A DNA stretch of 64,000 bases from Marisediminitalea alba (GTDB lineage: Bacteria; Pseudomonadota; Gammaproteobacteria; Enterobacterales; Alteromonadaceae): positions 1-64,000 of the forward strand of contig NZ_PVNP01000203.1 in the NCBI RefSeq assembly GCF_002993365.1, given 5' to 3'. Below, piece by piece: positions 44,530 to 53,795 of this stretch. The stretch's first letter is position 1; each line of letters begins with the position of its first letter. The translations under genes were made by a program, and so were the position numbers. The notes beneath the pieces are model-generated. The model had not been told where the DNA came from. It did no database searches and worked only from the letters and a program-made list of their open reading frames with translations.

Positions 44530-44759
44530 AGATAGCGTTTTTTACCGGGCCACAGTGCTGTTTATGTGACGATGCGGATGAGCTGCTCAGGCAATCATCC
44601 GTCTACGAGCAACTGCAAATTACCAAACATAATATCCGTGATAATACCGACCATTATCATTTGTACGCGGTGCGTATACCGGTATTAAAGCGTGAGGATA
44701 ACGGCGTAGAACTTGGCTGGCCGTTTACGCTCGATGAACTGGAGCTGTTTCTGAAGTGA
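44526..44759 (+). CDS. glutaredoxin-family (DUF836-like) thiol protein
   Basis: This 77-residue thioredoxin-fold protein opens MKIAFFTGPQCCLCDDADELL. The CxxC redox pair (CCLC) is near residue 11, and the cis-proline segment is VRIPVLKRE. It is the small glutaredoxin-like protein often found between rlmKL and uup in Vibrio and Alteromonas relatives. The start is the ATG overlapping the rlmKL stop (ATGA at 44526-44529), not the longer upstream frame. The end overlaps uup by four bases. Confidence 0.9.
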   Translation: MKIAFFTGPQCCLCDDADELLRQSSVYEQLQITKHNIRDNTDHYHLYAVRIPVLKREDNGVELGWPFTLDELELFLK

Positions 44760-46678
44760 GTGTGTTACAACTTAAAAATATTTCTGTCCTATTTGGCACG
44801 CCGCCTTTGCTCGACGGTGTTGAACTTGTGGTTCAACCGGGCGAGCGGGTATGTATTGTGGGCCGCAACGGCAGTGGTAAATCCACCCTGATGAAAGTGA
44901 TCAGTGGCGATGTGATCCCCGATGACGGCCAGCGCGTTGTGGAACGGGATACCATTATTGCTCGTCTTGAGCAGGATCCGCCGCAAACCACTGACATTGC
45001 CTTATTTGATTACGTGGCCGAAGGACTGGCTGAAGTGGGCGATATTCTTAAAGGCTATTTCAAACAAATTCAGTTGGTCACAGACGATCCCAGCGAAAAA
45101 AACCTCAACAAGTTGCAGACGCTACAGGAGCAGCTTGAAATTCAGAATGCCTGGCAATTTGAACAAAAAATTGAACAGACGCTGACCATGTTACAACTGG
45201 ATGGCAATGCCTCGCTGGCATCGCTGTCGGGTGGTTGGCGACGAAAGGCAGCGCTGGCGCGCTCGCTGGTACGTTCGCCGGATATTCTGTTGCTCGATGA
45301 GCCCACCAACCATCTGGACGTGCAAATGATCCGCTGGCTGGAACAAAGCCTGCAGCAGTATCAGGGCGCCATTGTGTTCATCAGTCACGACCGGGCGTTT
45401 ATCCGAGCCATGGCTACCCGCATCGTGGATTTAGACCGTGGCCAGCTCACCAGCTACCCGGGTAATTACCAGACGTACCTGGATAAAAAAGAGCACGACC
45501 TGGAGGTGGAAGCCAGCCAGCAGGCAGAGTTTGACAAAAAGCTGGCTCAGGAAGAAGTCTGGATCCGTCAGGGGATTAAAGCCCGGCGTACCCGTAATGA
45601 AGGCCGGGTGCGGGCGCTGAAAAAGCTCCGCGAAGAGCGCGCTGCCCGCCGTGAACTCACTGGAAATGCAGCTATGGCGCAGCAGGCCGCGGCTCGTTCC
45701 GGAAAATTGGTGTTTGAAACCCAGGCCTTAAGCTATGCCATTGAAGGCAAGACTATTGTACAAGACCTGGATTTAACCGTATTGCGCGGCGATAAGATTG
45801 CCCTGATTGGCCCTAACGGCTGTGGTAAAAGTACTTTAATCAAGTTGCTGTTAGGCGAGCTTGAGCCGGTATCCGGCAGTAGTCGGCAGGGGGCTAACCT
45901 GGAAGTGGCGTATTTTGACCAGCACCGTCTGGGCCTGGATTTAGAAAAATCAGTAATTGATGTCGTGGCTGATGGTAAGCGAGACTTAATGGTCAACGGC
46001 CATCCTCGTCATGTTATCAGCTATCTGCAGGATTATCTGTTTACCCCGGAGCGAGTCAATGCGCCGGTGAAGTCTTTATCCGGTGGCGAGAAAAACCGTC
46101 TGATGATAGCGCGTTTAATGCTTAAACCCAGTAATGTGCTTATTCTGGATGAACCAACCAATGATTTGGACGTGGAAACTCTCGAAATGCTCGAGACGTT
46201 ATTGATTAATTACACAGGTACGGTGATTTTAGTCAGCCACGATCGCGAATTTGTTGATAATGTTGTAAATTCCAGTTTGCTGTTTACCGAAAACGGCAAA
46301 GTAGAGGAATTTGTCGGCGGTTATTCTGATATAGAGAGCTGGTATGCCGGGCAGGGGAAGTCCATTTATATTTCTTCCGCTAAATCGGTAAAAAATGAAA
46401 CTAAATCAGAAAAAGCCAGTCCGACTGCAAAGGCTTCTCCGCGCAAGGCGAAAAAGTTATCATATAAAGATCAACGCGAACTCGATAACTTACCTGCGCT
46501 AATTGAGAAATTAGAAAAACAGGTAGAAGAACAACAGACGCTGGTGAATGATCCTGAATTTTTTAAACAGGACAGCGAACAGACCAGCGCCGTACTCAAT
46601 GCGCTAGCTGAGAGTGAAGAACAATTATCCCAGGCTTATGCGCGCTGGGACGAACTAGAAAGTATGCTGGAAGATTGA
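44756..46678 (+). CDS. uup: ABC-F type ATPase Uup
   Basis: Uup is a soluble ABC-F protein with two ATPase domains and no membrane part. It is linked to ribosome function and to suppression of transposon precise excision. The two Walker A motifs are GRNGSGKST (about 36-44) and GPNGCGKST (about 351-359). The signature motifs are LSGGWRRK and LSGGEKNR, and the Walker B motifs LLLDEPTNHLD and LILDEPTNDLD. A C-terminal coiled-coil (about 555-640) typical of Uup binds DNA. The GTG start overlaps the previous stop (GTGA). The length of 640 matches E. coli Uup. Confidence 0.95.
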   Translation: MSVLQLKNISVLFGTPPLLDGVELVVQPGERVCIVGRNGSGKSTLMKVISGDVIPDDGQRVVERDTIIARLEQDPPQTTDIALFDYVAEGLAEVGDILKGYFKQIQLVTDDPSEKNLNKLQTLQEQLEIQNAWQFEQKIEQTLTMLQLDGNASLASLSGGWRRKAALARSLVRSPDILLLDEPTNHLDVQMIRWLEQSLQQYQGAIVFISHDRAFIRAMATRIVDLDRGQLTSYPGNYQTYLDKKEHDLEVEASQQAEFDKKLAQEEVWIRQGIKARRTRNEGRVRALKKLREERAARRELTGNAAMAQQAAARSGKLVFETQALSYAIEGKTIVQDLDLTVLRGDKIALIGPNGCGKSTLIKLLLGELEPVSGSSRQGANLEVAYFDQHRLGLDLEKSVIDVVADGKRDLMVNGHPRHVISYLQDYLFTPERVNAPVKSLSGGEKNRLMIARLMLKPSNVLILDEPTNDLDVETLEMLETLLINYTGTVILVSHDREFVDNVVNSSLLFTENGKVEEFVGGYSDIESWYAGQGKSIYISSAKSVKNETKSEKASPTAKASPRKAKKLSYKDQRELDNLPALIEKLEKQVEEQQTLVNDPEFFKQDSEQTSAVLNALAESEEQLSQAYARWDELESMLED

Positions 46679-46699
46679 CAGCAGTAAACAGGATTTTGA

Positions 46700-48436
46700 A
46701 TGAAACTAAAACAGCTTGCATCTGCAGTAATCCTTGCAACCTCCGCGGTCACTGCCGTTGCAGTATCGCCATTAGCGACTGCAGCAACCTATGATTTAAC
46801 CCTGGCACCGGTGCAGGACAAATCATTTTTTAACTTTGCTCAGTCCATTGATAACACGGGCACCATGGTGGTGGTGAGTGAGTCGGAATATAATCCGCCA
46901 ATCGACCTGTCGATACTGGACTTTGAAAACGAGCTATTTACCGATCGCTTTGAAGATCCTGAAGCGGTTCAACAGGGGGTATTCAGTAATGCCGACTACC
47001 AGGCGCTGTATGCCTATGTTGTGAACGGTCGCAGTGGCAGCAACGGTATCAATATTCTTATTCAGTCATTAGCGACTTATCGTAGTTATCATGGCGATAC
47101 GGTGACTGCCGATTTAATCCCCGGCTTTGACGTTATTGATGAAACCTTCGAAGACTACACCCGCAGTGCCTATAGCCAGGTAAATGACTCCGTAGGTGGC
47201 GACTTCTTTGTGGGCGCCGGCAGCACGCCGTTTTTCAAAGTGGATTACACCGATGAAGACAGTAATGAGTTTACTTATATCGTAAACGACACGCTGACTC
47301 AGGCTTTCGTTGAAGCTAATGGTGTAACCACGGCTTTGCCACCAACGATGCCAGGCGATACCGGTATTAATGGCTTCAGTGAAGCCTTTGCCATCAATGA
47401 ACCGTTACAAGTGGCTGGCTGGGGCAGCGTTGCGCTTACTGAAGATTATCAAACTGATATCGACGAGTGCTATGATGATGAAACCCGGGGCGATACGCCG
47501 GTAGAGCTATGTATCTACAATCTGGCCAGAAGCATTACGGCTGGCAGTTACCGCCGTGCGGTAACCTGGCAACTGGATGCCCAGGGCAACGTATTGTCCT
47601 CTACCCAGTACGGTATGGTGTTTGAACCGGCAGAAGATGAAGACTCTACGGGGTACACCAGTACCGCTTATGCCATCAACAACAATGGCATCGCAGTAGG
47701 TACCTCTCATACTGGTGAGCGTATTATTTATACATTACCAGGTGGCCGGGCGGCTTATTACGCCAATATTGTTGCTGCTACCTTCGCCAATGGTGAAACC
47801 ACAGAGTTGTTACCTCGTGAAGAAAACCTTAGCAGTTCAGCGGTAGATATTAACGACGATAACTGGGTTGTCGGTACTGTGCTGCGCGAGAACAACGGTG
47901 TGGCCCGTAACCAGATGTTTATCTATAACATCGACAGCGGTGAGTCGGAATATCCGCAAGGTTTCTTCCAGACAGCCGCGGTCACTCCACGTGCTATCAA
48001 CAATAACGGCATTGTTGTAGGCGAGGGCGAATACGAGTCAGATGTGCAGACGGGTCGTCAGTTACGCGCCTTTATGTACGACATGAATGTGGGTGAGTTT
48101 GTTGATCTTAATACGCTTCTTACCTGTGAACAGCGTGAGCAGTATACGTTGGTCACCGCTATGGACATAAACGATAATGACGAAATTATTGCCAATGCCC
48201 GCTACATTTCAACACAGCGCTACATTACCGGTGAAGAAGTATTAACCGATGCAGGTGATACCGTTGAGACAGACCGTGTTGTCGCCGTTAAGCTTACGCC
48301 TAACAGCACCGGCAGCATTGAGCAGTGTGATGGTGTTGAAGAAGCACCTTATGAGCGCCAGGGAGCCTCAGCAAGCTGGTATGGCATTGCGTTGTTATCG
48401 TTGCTGGCCGTGTTCCGCCGCCGCGTTAAAAAATAA
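46700..48436 (+). CDS. DUF3466 exported repeat protein with GlyGly-CTERM-like end
   Basis: The 578-residue protein has a signal peptide (about 1-28, ...SPLATAA). Repeats follow with the pattern AxxINNxGIxVG (TAYAINNNGIAVG, PRAINNNGIVVGEG, VDINDDNWVVG), typical of DUF3466. The C-terminus, a small-residue stretch GASASWYGIALLSLLAVFRRRVKK, is a membrane-anchor-plus-basic tail like GlyGly-CTERM, but without the Gly-Gly pair. I recall the same gene after uup in Vibrio. It is probably exported to the surface by type II secretion; the function is unknown. A strong terminator follows. Confidence 0.9.
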   Translation: MKLKQLASAVILATSAVTAVAVSPLATAATYDLTLAPVQDKSFFNFAQSIDNTGTMVVVSESEYNPPIDLSILDFENELFTDRFEDPEAVQQGVFSNADYQALYAYVVNGRSGSNGINILIQSLATYRSYHGDTVTADLIPGFDVIDETFEDYTRSAYSQVNDSVGGDFFVGAGSTPFFKVDYTDEDSNEFTYIVNDTLTQAFVEANGVTTALPPTMPGDTGINGFSEAFAINEPLQVAGWGSVALTEDYQTDIDECYDDETRGDTPVELCIYNLARSITAGSYRRAVTWQLDAQGNVLSSTQYGMVFEPAEDEDSTGYTSTAYAINNNGIAVGTSHTGERIIYTLPGGRAAYYANIVAATFANGETTELLPREENLSSSAVDINDDNWVVGTVLRENNGVARNQMFIYNIDSGESEYPQGFFQTAAVTPRAINNNGIVVGEGEYESDVQTGRQLRAFMYDMNVGEFVDLNTLLTCEQREQYTLVTAMDINDNDEIIANARYISTQRYITGEEVLTDAGDTVETDRVVAVKLTPNSTGSIEQCDGVEEAPYERQGASASWYGIALLSLLAVFRRRVKK

Positions 48437-48467
48437 ACAACCGTTACACCAAAAATCATTCAAAGTG

Positions 48468-48492
48468 CCCGGCAATTAGCCGGGTGTTTTTT
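48468..48492 (+). terminator. strong terminator after the DUF3466 gene
   Basis: CCCGGC/GCCGGG with loop AATTA, then TG and six T. This ends the pyrD-rlmKL-grx-uup-DUF3466 block. Confidence 0.92.
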
Positions 48493-48524
48493 ACTGACCA
48501 ACGCTAATAATAAAACCAACAACG

Positions 48525-49307
48525 GTGAAGCAATTTATCAGGGAACTGTGGATATTCGGACTTAAGCAGGCCAATGCCTGTATATTTGGCGGCTTTTTGC
48601 TGGCACTAATGATAGGCACGAACCTCTGGTATCCGCTGGACGAATTGCACCGTTACGACTTTATATTCATCGCCGCGATAGTATTTCAGGTTGTCCTGCT
48701 GGTTTTAAAACTGGAAACGCTCAGGGAATCGCTGGTCATCATTGTTTTTCATCTGGTGGCCACAGTGATGGAGTTATTCAAGACATCAGATGCCATTGGT
48801 TCCTGGACGTATCCTGAAGCTTATGTATTTGGTATCGGCAACGTGCCTTTATTTACCGGCTTTATGTACAGTGCGGTGGGGAGCTATATTGCCCGCGTAT
48901 GGCGGATATTTGAGTTTGAATATAGTCATTATCCACCTAAAAAACTCACCGTGGCTTTAGTTTGCCTGATCTATATTAATTTCTTTTCGCATCACTTTAT
49001 CCCGGATTTTCGCTGGCTATTACTGGCTGCTACCGTGGTAATGTTTTACCGCACCCGTATCTATTTTCGGATCATTAAAACACACCGCTATATGCCATTA
49101 TTGCTTGGCTGGTTTCTGGTGGCTTTATTTATCTGGTTGGCAGAAAATATCGCAACATTTGCTAATATCTGGATATACCCTAATCAGCATGAAGAATGGA
49201 AAATGGTGTCTCTAGCCAAGCTGAGTTCGTGGTATTTGTTGATGTTGCTGAGCTTTGTACTCGTATCGTTAATTAACACCCTGAATATTCGTATAATTAA
49301 GCGCTAA
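48525..49307 (+). CDS. DUF817 integral membrane protein
   Basis: The 260-residue protein has about eight TM segments, beginning with KQFIRELWIFGLKQANACIFG. DUF817 features include ELFKTSDAIGSWTYPEAY (about 87-104) and VPLFTGFMYSAVGSYIAR. The function is not known; the family is often called YoaT/YcbX-region proteins, and no transport role is shown. The start is GTG 48525 with only a weak upstream purine stretch. It sits between two strong terminator-bounded units, so it is a separate transcript inside the old uup-rmf interval. Confidence 0.85.
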   Translation: MKQFIRELWIFGLKQANACIFGGFLLALMIGTNLWYPLDELHRYDFIFIAAIVFQVVLLVLKLETLRESLVIIVFHLVATVMELFKTSDAIGSWTYPEAYVFGIGNVPLFTGFMYSAVGSYIARVWRIFEFEYSHYPPKKLTVALVCLIYINFFSHHFIPDFRWLLLAATVVMFYRTRIYFRIIKTHRYMPLLLGWFLVALFIWLAENIATFANIWIYPNQHEEWKMVSLAKLSSWYLLMLLSFVLVSLINTLNIRIIKR

Positions 49308-49618
49308 ATAACTGCTATATAAGCATAAATTGCATCTAAAAAGTGGTCATAATTCGACCTGTACCAACTTGCAATGCTTTTTAGACCAATTTTTTTTAAA
49401 TGCTGAAACAATTATGAAAAAAAAATGTAATATAAAATGAATAGAAATTTCAGATCGTTATAGTTTGTCAAGCGTAAAAAAAACGAATCGCTCTTGAACC
49501 AAAACCAGCCTTGCACTATCTAATAAATAGTGCTCAGAAAACGCCACACTACCACTGATTTTGTATTGAGTTGCTGGCCTATTCTGTTCACTGTTAACCC
49601 AACAAATGAGGCTATTCA
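49308..49618. other. AT-rich region upstream of rmf
   Basis: These 311 bp hold no gene. The stretch 49380-49450 has long A-tracts and several TATAAT-like words (e.g. TAATATAAAATG near 49430). This fits a promoter region for rmf, which in E. coli is switched on at slow growth and stationary phase. I cannot pick the exact start site. Confidence 0.5.
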
Positions 49619-49795
49619 ATGAAAAGACAAAAAAGAGATAAACTGACTCGCGCTCACGCTAAAGGCTATCAGGCAGGAATCAGCGGTCGCTCTAAGGAAA
49701 TATGTCCCTTTCAAACGAGCGATACTCGCTCAGAATGGTTAGGCGGGTACAGAGAGGCCATGGAAGACCGCCAGTTAGGTGTGGTGGTTCGTTAA
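49619..49795 (+). CDS. rmf: ribosome modulation factor
   Basis: RMF pairs 70S ribosomes into inactive 100S dimers in stationary phase. The 58-residue product begins MKRQKRDKLTRAHAKGYQAG, continues ISGRSKEICPFQTSDTRSEW and has LGGYREAMEDRQ near the end. It matches E. coli RMF over the whole length. TGAGGC lies about 9 bases upstream of the ATG. The gene faces fabA across a hairpin terminator, the same convergent order as in E. coli. It is easily missed because of its size. Confidence 0.96.
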   Translation: MKRQKRDKLTRAHAKGYQAGISGRSKEICPFQTSDTRSEWLGGYREAMEDRQLGVVVR

Positions 49796-49808
49796 CATCT
49801 CTTGAGTC

Positions 49809-49834
49809 AAAGCCCCGTAAAAGGGGCTTTTTTC
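49809..49834 (+). terminator. rho-independent terminator after rmf
   Basis: AAAGCCCC/GGGGCTTT with loop GTAAAA, followed by three more T and CTT. It stops rmf and may also limit read-through from the opposing fabA gene. Confidence 0.9.
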
Positions 49835-49888
49835 TTGGCAATACTGTTAGCACAAAGACTATCAGGTAGCTAAAGGTAGCAGCCAATG

Positions 49889-50407
49889 TTAGAAAGCGCT
49901 GGTATCCTGAAACAGACCCACTTTCAGGTCTTTCGCAGAGTAAATTTCACGGCCGTCAACTTCTACAATGCCATCTGCAAGGCCCATAAATAACCGACGT
50001 TTAACTACACGCTTCATTTGAATTTTATAAGTCACTTTTTTTGCCGTAGGCAGGATCTGACCGGTAAATTTCACTTCACCAACCCCTAATGCGCGACCTT
50101 TGCCCGGACCACCGCTCCAGCCCAAGAAAAAGCCCACCAGCTGCCACATGGCATCAAGGCCCAAACAACCAGGCATTACCGGATCGCCAGGGAAGTGGCA
50201 GTCAAAAAACCATAAATCCGGCGTGATATCTAATTCAGCAATAATCTGGCCTTTACCAAACTCACCGCCTTCATCAGTGATCAGACTCACACGGTCCATC
50301 ATAAGCATGTTAGGAGCCGGAAGCTGGCTGTTACCCGGGCCGAACATATCGCCGCGACTACAGGCTAACAGGTCTTCTTTGCTAAAACTGGATTGTTTCG
50401 TTGTCAT
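49889..50407 (-). CDS. fabA: 3-hydroxydecanoyl-ACP dehydratase/isomerase
   Basis: FabA dehydrates 3-hydroxydecanoyl-ACP and isomerises the trans-2 to the cis-3 double bond, the entry point to unsaturated fatty acids. The 172-residue protein has the active-site His71 in CHFPGDPVMPG and Asp85 in LGLDAMWQ, as in E. coli (His70/Asp84). I start at the ATG at 50407 (GGGAA upstream, MTTKQSSFSKEDLL). A longer frame from 50467 would cover the operator and lacks family support. Likely control by a FabR/DesT-type repressor is indicated by the palindrome upstream. Confidence 0.96.
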   Translation of the reverse strand: MTTKQSSFSKEDLLACSRGDMFGPGNSQLPAPNMLMMDRVSLITDEGGEFGKGQIIAELDITPDLWFFDCHFPGDPVMPGCLGLDAMWQLVGFFLGWSGGPGKGRALGVGEVKFTGQILPTAKKVTYKIQMKRVVKRRLFMGLADGIVEVDGREIYSAKDLKVGLFQDTSAF

Positions 50408-50440
50408 TGTATTCCCATCGATTATTTTTAACGTGCGTAA

Positions 50441-50464
50441 TTTAGCGAACACTTGTACGCTAAA
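50441..50464. promoter_or_regulatory. near-perfect palindrome upstream of fabA, FabR/DesT-type operator candidate
   Basis: Arms TTTAGCGAACA (50441-50451) and TGTACGCTAAA (50454-50464) are inverted repeats with one mismatch around CT. The site lies 34-57 bases upstream of the fabA start. The AGCG...CGCT core with ACA/TGT inside resembles binding sites of the TetR-family regulators FabR and DesT that sense the unsaturated/saturated acyl balance. Confidence 0.65.
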
Positions 50465-50622
50465 CAACTCTGAACAGTAATTTTTTTGCCGTCAGGCAAG
50501 GATATACTCTAATTTTAGGCTAAAATGCGCGAAGTGGTGCACAACCTTAGTGACCACCTTTGATTCAGGGAACTAAACGGCGGTTGTTGCACTACAAAAA
50601 TTTCGACTAAATACAGGGTATC

Positions 50623-50880
50623 ATGACAGAATCTAAGAAAAATCCACGTGCTAATGCTGATAAACAAAAACGCTTCCGCGAACGCCAGCGTGAAGCCGGT
50701 AAGCGTCAGGTCAGAGGTTATGTGACGCCAGAGGCATTAAGCTGTTATGAAGAAATACAGGAAAAGACCGGCTGGAATGACAGCGAAGTACTGTCAAACT
50801 CCATTCGGTTAATGTATGCGGCTTACCGCTGTGGCCAGGTAAAGCTATTAAACGAATGGCTTAAGGATCACAACCGTTAA
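50623..50880 (+). CDS. small basic protein, ribbon-helix-helix-like
   Basis: The 85-residue protein has a very basic N-terminus (NPRANADKQKRFRERQREAG). A short beta strand follows (RQVRGYVTPEALSCYEEI), then helices (WNDSEVLSNSIRLMYAAYRCG). This order suggests a ribbon-helix-helix DNA-binding protein similar to CopB/YbfE-type repressors, but I cannot name a family. The ATG at 50623 has CAGGGT upstream. It is divergent from fabA and convergent with the DASH cryptochrome gene. No partner toxin is visible. Confidence 0.7.
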   Translation: MTESKKNPRANADKQKRFRERQREAGKRQVRGYVTPEALSCYEEIQEKTGWNDSEVLSNSIRLMYAAYRCGQVKLLNEWLKDHNR

Positions 50881-50909
50881 GCGCAACTACGTTGGCTGGC
50901 ATAACCGGC

Positions 50910-52181
50910 TCATGACCAGAGGCTGACGAATTTACCGTCAGGATCGTACATCTGCGCTTGTTTCTCAATATTGAAATGGCGCAGACCACGGGGATCGCTG
51001 CCTACACCGGCCAGATACTGCCAGTTTCCCCAGTTGGCTCCCACATCGTAATCAATCAGTTGCTGTTCAAAATAGGCTGCGCCATATCGCCAGTGTTCAT
51101 CGAGTTCGTTGACCAGATAACTGGCCGCCCATTGTCTGGCCCGATTGGACATATAGCCAGTCGCATTCAATTGTCGCATGCAGGCATTTATCTGCGCGTT
51201 GTCAGTGGTGCCTTGTTGCCAGTCCAGCAACGAAGCAGATGGCTGCATGCTTGGAGTCGTTTGCTGTTGGATGCCGCCCGGGGCAAACCACTTGGCACCA
51301 TGTTTTACTTGCAGCCACCAGAAAAATTCCCGCCACAGTAATTCAAAGTAGAGCCAGTAAGTAGAGTCGTTTGCGCCGTGCTCTGCTTCAAATCGTTTTA
51401 ATTCTGCATAAATGCGGCGCGGAGAAATACAACCGTTGGCCAGCCAGGCCGAGAATTTGCTCGAATAATCCCAGCCGTCGAGGCCGTTGCGTGTTTCTTT
51501 GTACTGGCTAATAAGGTGTTTATCGAAAAAATAATACTTAAGCTGTTTCTGCGCGGCATGTTCTCCGCCGTTATAAGATGAAGAGTTCCCTCGCTGTAAT
51601 GGCAGTGATGGCCAGTCGGTTTGCAGCGCAATGGGAGGCGGAGGTATCAGCGCGGCGGGCTCCACAGTAGGGAGCGGTGTCATGGCTTTTTCAACTTTTT
51701 TACGGAACGGGCTGAATTTATCAGGCATCGCGCTTACTTCAAACGGCAGGTTCGTTGGCTTGAACAGGCTGTTATTACTGCCCGTGATCACATGCACCCC
51801 AGGATACTTTGCGGTGAGTTGCTTAAGCTGTTCCCGTTCATTGAGCCCCGGATACTCACCGACACCGAGTATATCAACACCATAAGCCTTTATAAGTTGA
51901 GCAATCTCTTCTACTGGCTCACCGGTGACAACCAGCAGCGTTTGCTGGTAGTTATTTAATTGCTGATTTAGCGCACAGAGTGATTCGTACAAAAATTGCT
52001 GACGGTGGTGCCCCATGGCGCAATAACCAAACTGATTGGGGGTAAACCATTCTTCGTCGATGCAATACACCAGCATTAATTTTTGGCAACGCGAAGCCAG
52101 CTCTGTTAATACCGGCTGATCGTCGAGGCGTAAATCGTGTCTGAACCAGTACAGGCCCGTTTTAGAAGAAGTCATATTCAT
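50910..52181 (-). CDS. DASH-family cryptochrome
   Basis: DASH cryptochromes bind FAD and a folate antenna, and repair CPD lesions in single-stranded DNA or act as light receptors. The 423-residue protein has an N-terminal photolyase domain (GLYWFRHDLRLDDQPVL) and an FAD-binding domain. The C-terminal signature is WGNWQYLAGVGSDPRGLRHFN followed by KQAQMYDPDG, diagnostic of the DASH group. It is transcribed away from the phrB-type gene, with 186 bp between them. It forms part of a cluster with two further photolyases. Confidence 0.9.
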   Translation of the reverse strand: MNMTSSKTGLYWFRHDLRLDDQPVLTELASRCQKLMLVYCIDEEWFTPNQFGYCAMGHHRQQFLYESLCALNQQLNNYQQTLLVVTGEPVEEIAQLIKAYGVDILGVGEYPGLNEREQLKQLTAKYPGVHVITGSNNSLFKPTNLPFEVSAMPDKFSPFRKKVEKAMTPLPTVEPAALIPPPPIALQTDWPSLPLQRGNSSSYNGGEHAAQKQLKYYFFDKHLISQYKETRNGLDGWDYSSKFSAWLANGCISPRRIYAELKRFEAEHGANDSTYWLYFELLWREFFWWLQVKHGAKWFAPGGIQQQTTPSMQPSASLLDWQQGTTDNAQINACMRQLNATGYMSNRARQWAASYLVNELDEHWRYGAAYFEQQLIDYDVGANWGNWQYLAGVGSDPRGLRHFNIEKQAQMYDPDGKFVSLWS

Positions 52182-52367
52182 AGCAGTCTTTACGATGTCC
52201 TTATCGATATGGATTTAAGCATAGATGAGAAAATTTAAAATAAACAGTCCGCCTGTTTTAATGGCTAAATTAACCCATAATCCATGGTGATGATTGCGAT
52301 CGTTTTCAGGCTATTTACGTACAAAGCAGGGCACATCAAAAACAACGATTAAAAAAGGAACAATAGA

Positions 52368-53795
52368 GTGAGTCAGCCCGTATGTATTGTATGGTTCCGG
52401 CAGGATTTACGCGTAATTGATAACCCGGCATTGCTTGCAGCAGTTGAGCACGGCACCGTGGTACCGGTGTATATTTTTGACACAGAGCTCGATGAGGCTG
52501 ACCAACCTGGTGGGGCTTCAAACTGGTGGCTTCATCATTCTCTGGTTTCACTGAACAAGCGTCTTAATGGTCACCTGCAGTGCTTTACCGGTGAGCCAAA
52601 GAAGATCCTCACCGAATTAGTCGATAAATTCAGTGCTCAGGCGATATTCTGGAACCGTTGCTACGAGCCGGCGGTTATCGACAGAGACAAGGAGATAAAA
52701 CAGACCTTGCGCGAACGCGATTGCCTGGTCAGTAGCTTTAACGGATCACTGCTGTGGGAGCCAATGAGTATCCGCAAGCAGGACGGCGGCGTATACCGTG
52801 TGTTTACCCCTTACTACCGTAAAGGCTGTCTGCAGGCTTCAGCCCCTCGTTATCCGTCTTCTGCGCCCGAACGAATTACCTACGCCGACGTAGCAAATGA
52901 AGGGCACGGCATCGATGATGCCGGACTGCTACCAGAGATAAACTGGGACAGTGAATTTGCCAAACACTGGAAACCGGGCGAAGAGGGCGCTGCTGACAAA
53001 CTCAGTGAATTTATTCAACACGCGGCAAAAGGGTATCAGGATCAACGTAACATCCCTTCGGTACGGGGCACATCCCGCTTATCCCCGCACCTGCACTTTG
53101 GCGAAATCTCGCCTAATCAGGTGTGGTATGCGCTGCTAAATGCCTTTGACGATGAGAGTAGTAGTGACCTGGATTGTTTTTTAAGTGAGCTGGGCTGGCG
53201 TGAGTTCAGCTACTACCTGCTGTTTCATTTTCCTGACATTACCGATAAAAATTTTAACAGCCAGTTTGATAAATTTAAGTGGCTTAATCAGGACGAAAAA
53301 TACACCGCCTGGACCAAAGGCAAAACCGGTATCCCCATTGTCGACGCAGGTATGCGCGAGCTGTGGCAAACCGGCTATATGCATAACCGGGTAAGAATGA
53401 TTGTCGGCTCGTTTTTAGTCAAGAATCTGCTTATCGACTGGCGTAAAGGTGAACGCTGGTTCTGGGACTGCCTGGTAGACGCCGACCGGGCCAGTAACGC
53501 TGCCAGCTGGCAATGGGTCGCGGGATCAGGTGCGGATGCGGCGCCGTATTTCCGCATTTTTAACCCGGTACTCCAGGGAGAAAAATTCGATAAGCAGGGC
53601 AGTTATGTAAAAAAATACTGCCCTGAGCTTGCCAACATGCCAGACAAATACCTCCACAAACCCTGGGATGCGCCCAAAGAGGTATTGAAAAAAGCCGGTG
53701 TGGAACTGGGCAGCACCTATCCCAAGCCCATTGCTGACCTCAAGCAATCGCGCCAGCGCGCACTCGACGCGTACGCGGACACTAAGGAGGATTAA
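52368..53795 (+). CDS. phrB: deoxyribodipyrimidine photolyase, class I CPD type
   Basis: Class I photolyase uses FADH- and blue light to split cyclobutane pyrimidine dimers. The 475-residue protein begins CIVWFRQDLRVIDNPAL. The FAD-binding part contains ELGWREFSYYLLFHFPD, the MRELWQTGYMHNRVRMIVGSFLVKNLLIDWR block, and DADRASNAASWQWVAGSGADAAPYFRIFNP. The GTG start has AAAGGAAC upstream. The stop overlaps the next photolyase gene by one base (TAATG), so the two form an operon. Confidence 0.92.
   Translation: MSQPVCIVWFRQDLRVIDNPALLAAVEHGTVVPVYIFDTELDEADQPGGASNWWLHHSLVSLNKRLNGHLQCFTGEPKKILTELVDKFSAQAIFWNRCYEPAVIDRDKEIKQTLRERDCLVSSFNGSLLWEPMSIRKQDGGVYRVFTPYYRKGCLQASAPRYPSSAPERITYADVANEGHGIDDAGLLPEINWDSEFAKHWKPGEEGAADKLSEFIQHAAKGYQDQRNIPSVRGTSRLSPHLHFGEISPNQVWYALLNAFDDESSSDLDCFLSELGWREFSYYLLFHFPDITDKNFNSQFDKFKWLNQDEKYTAWTKGKTGIPIVDAGMRELWQTGYMHNRVRMIVGSFLVKNLLIDWRKGERWFWDCLVDADRASNAASWQWVAGSGADAAPYFRIFNPVLQGEKFDKQGSYVKKYCPELANMPDKYLHKPWDAPKEVLKKAGVELGSTYPKPIADLKQSRQRALDAYADTKED

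Noticed and set aside
50408..50467. N-terminal extension of FabA
   Set aside because: The extra 20 residues do not match the family and would cover the palindromic operator; ATG 50407 has a ribosome binding site.
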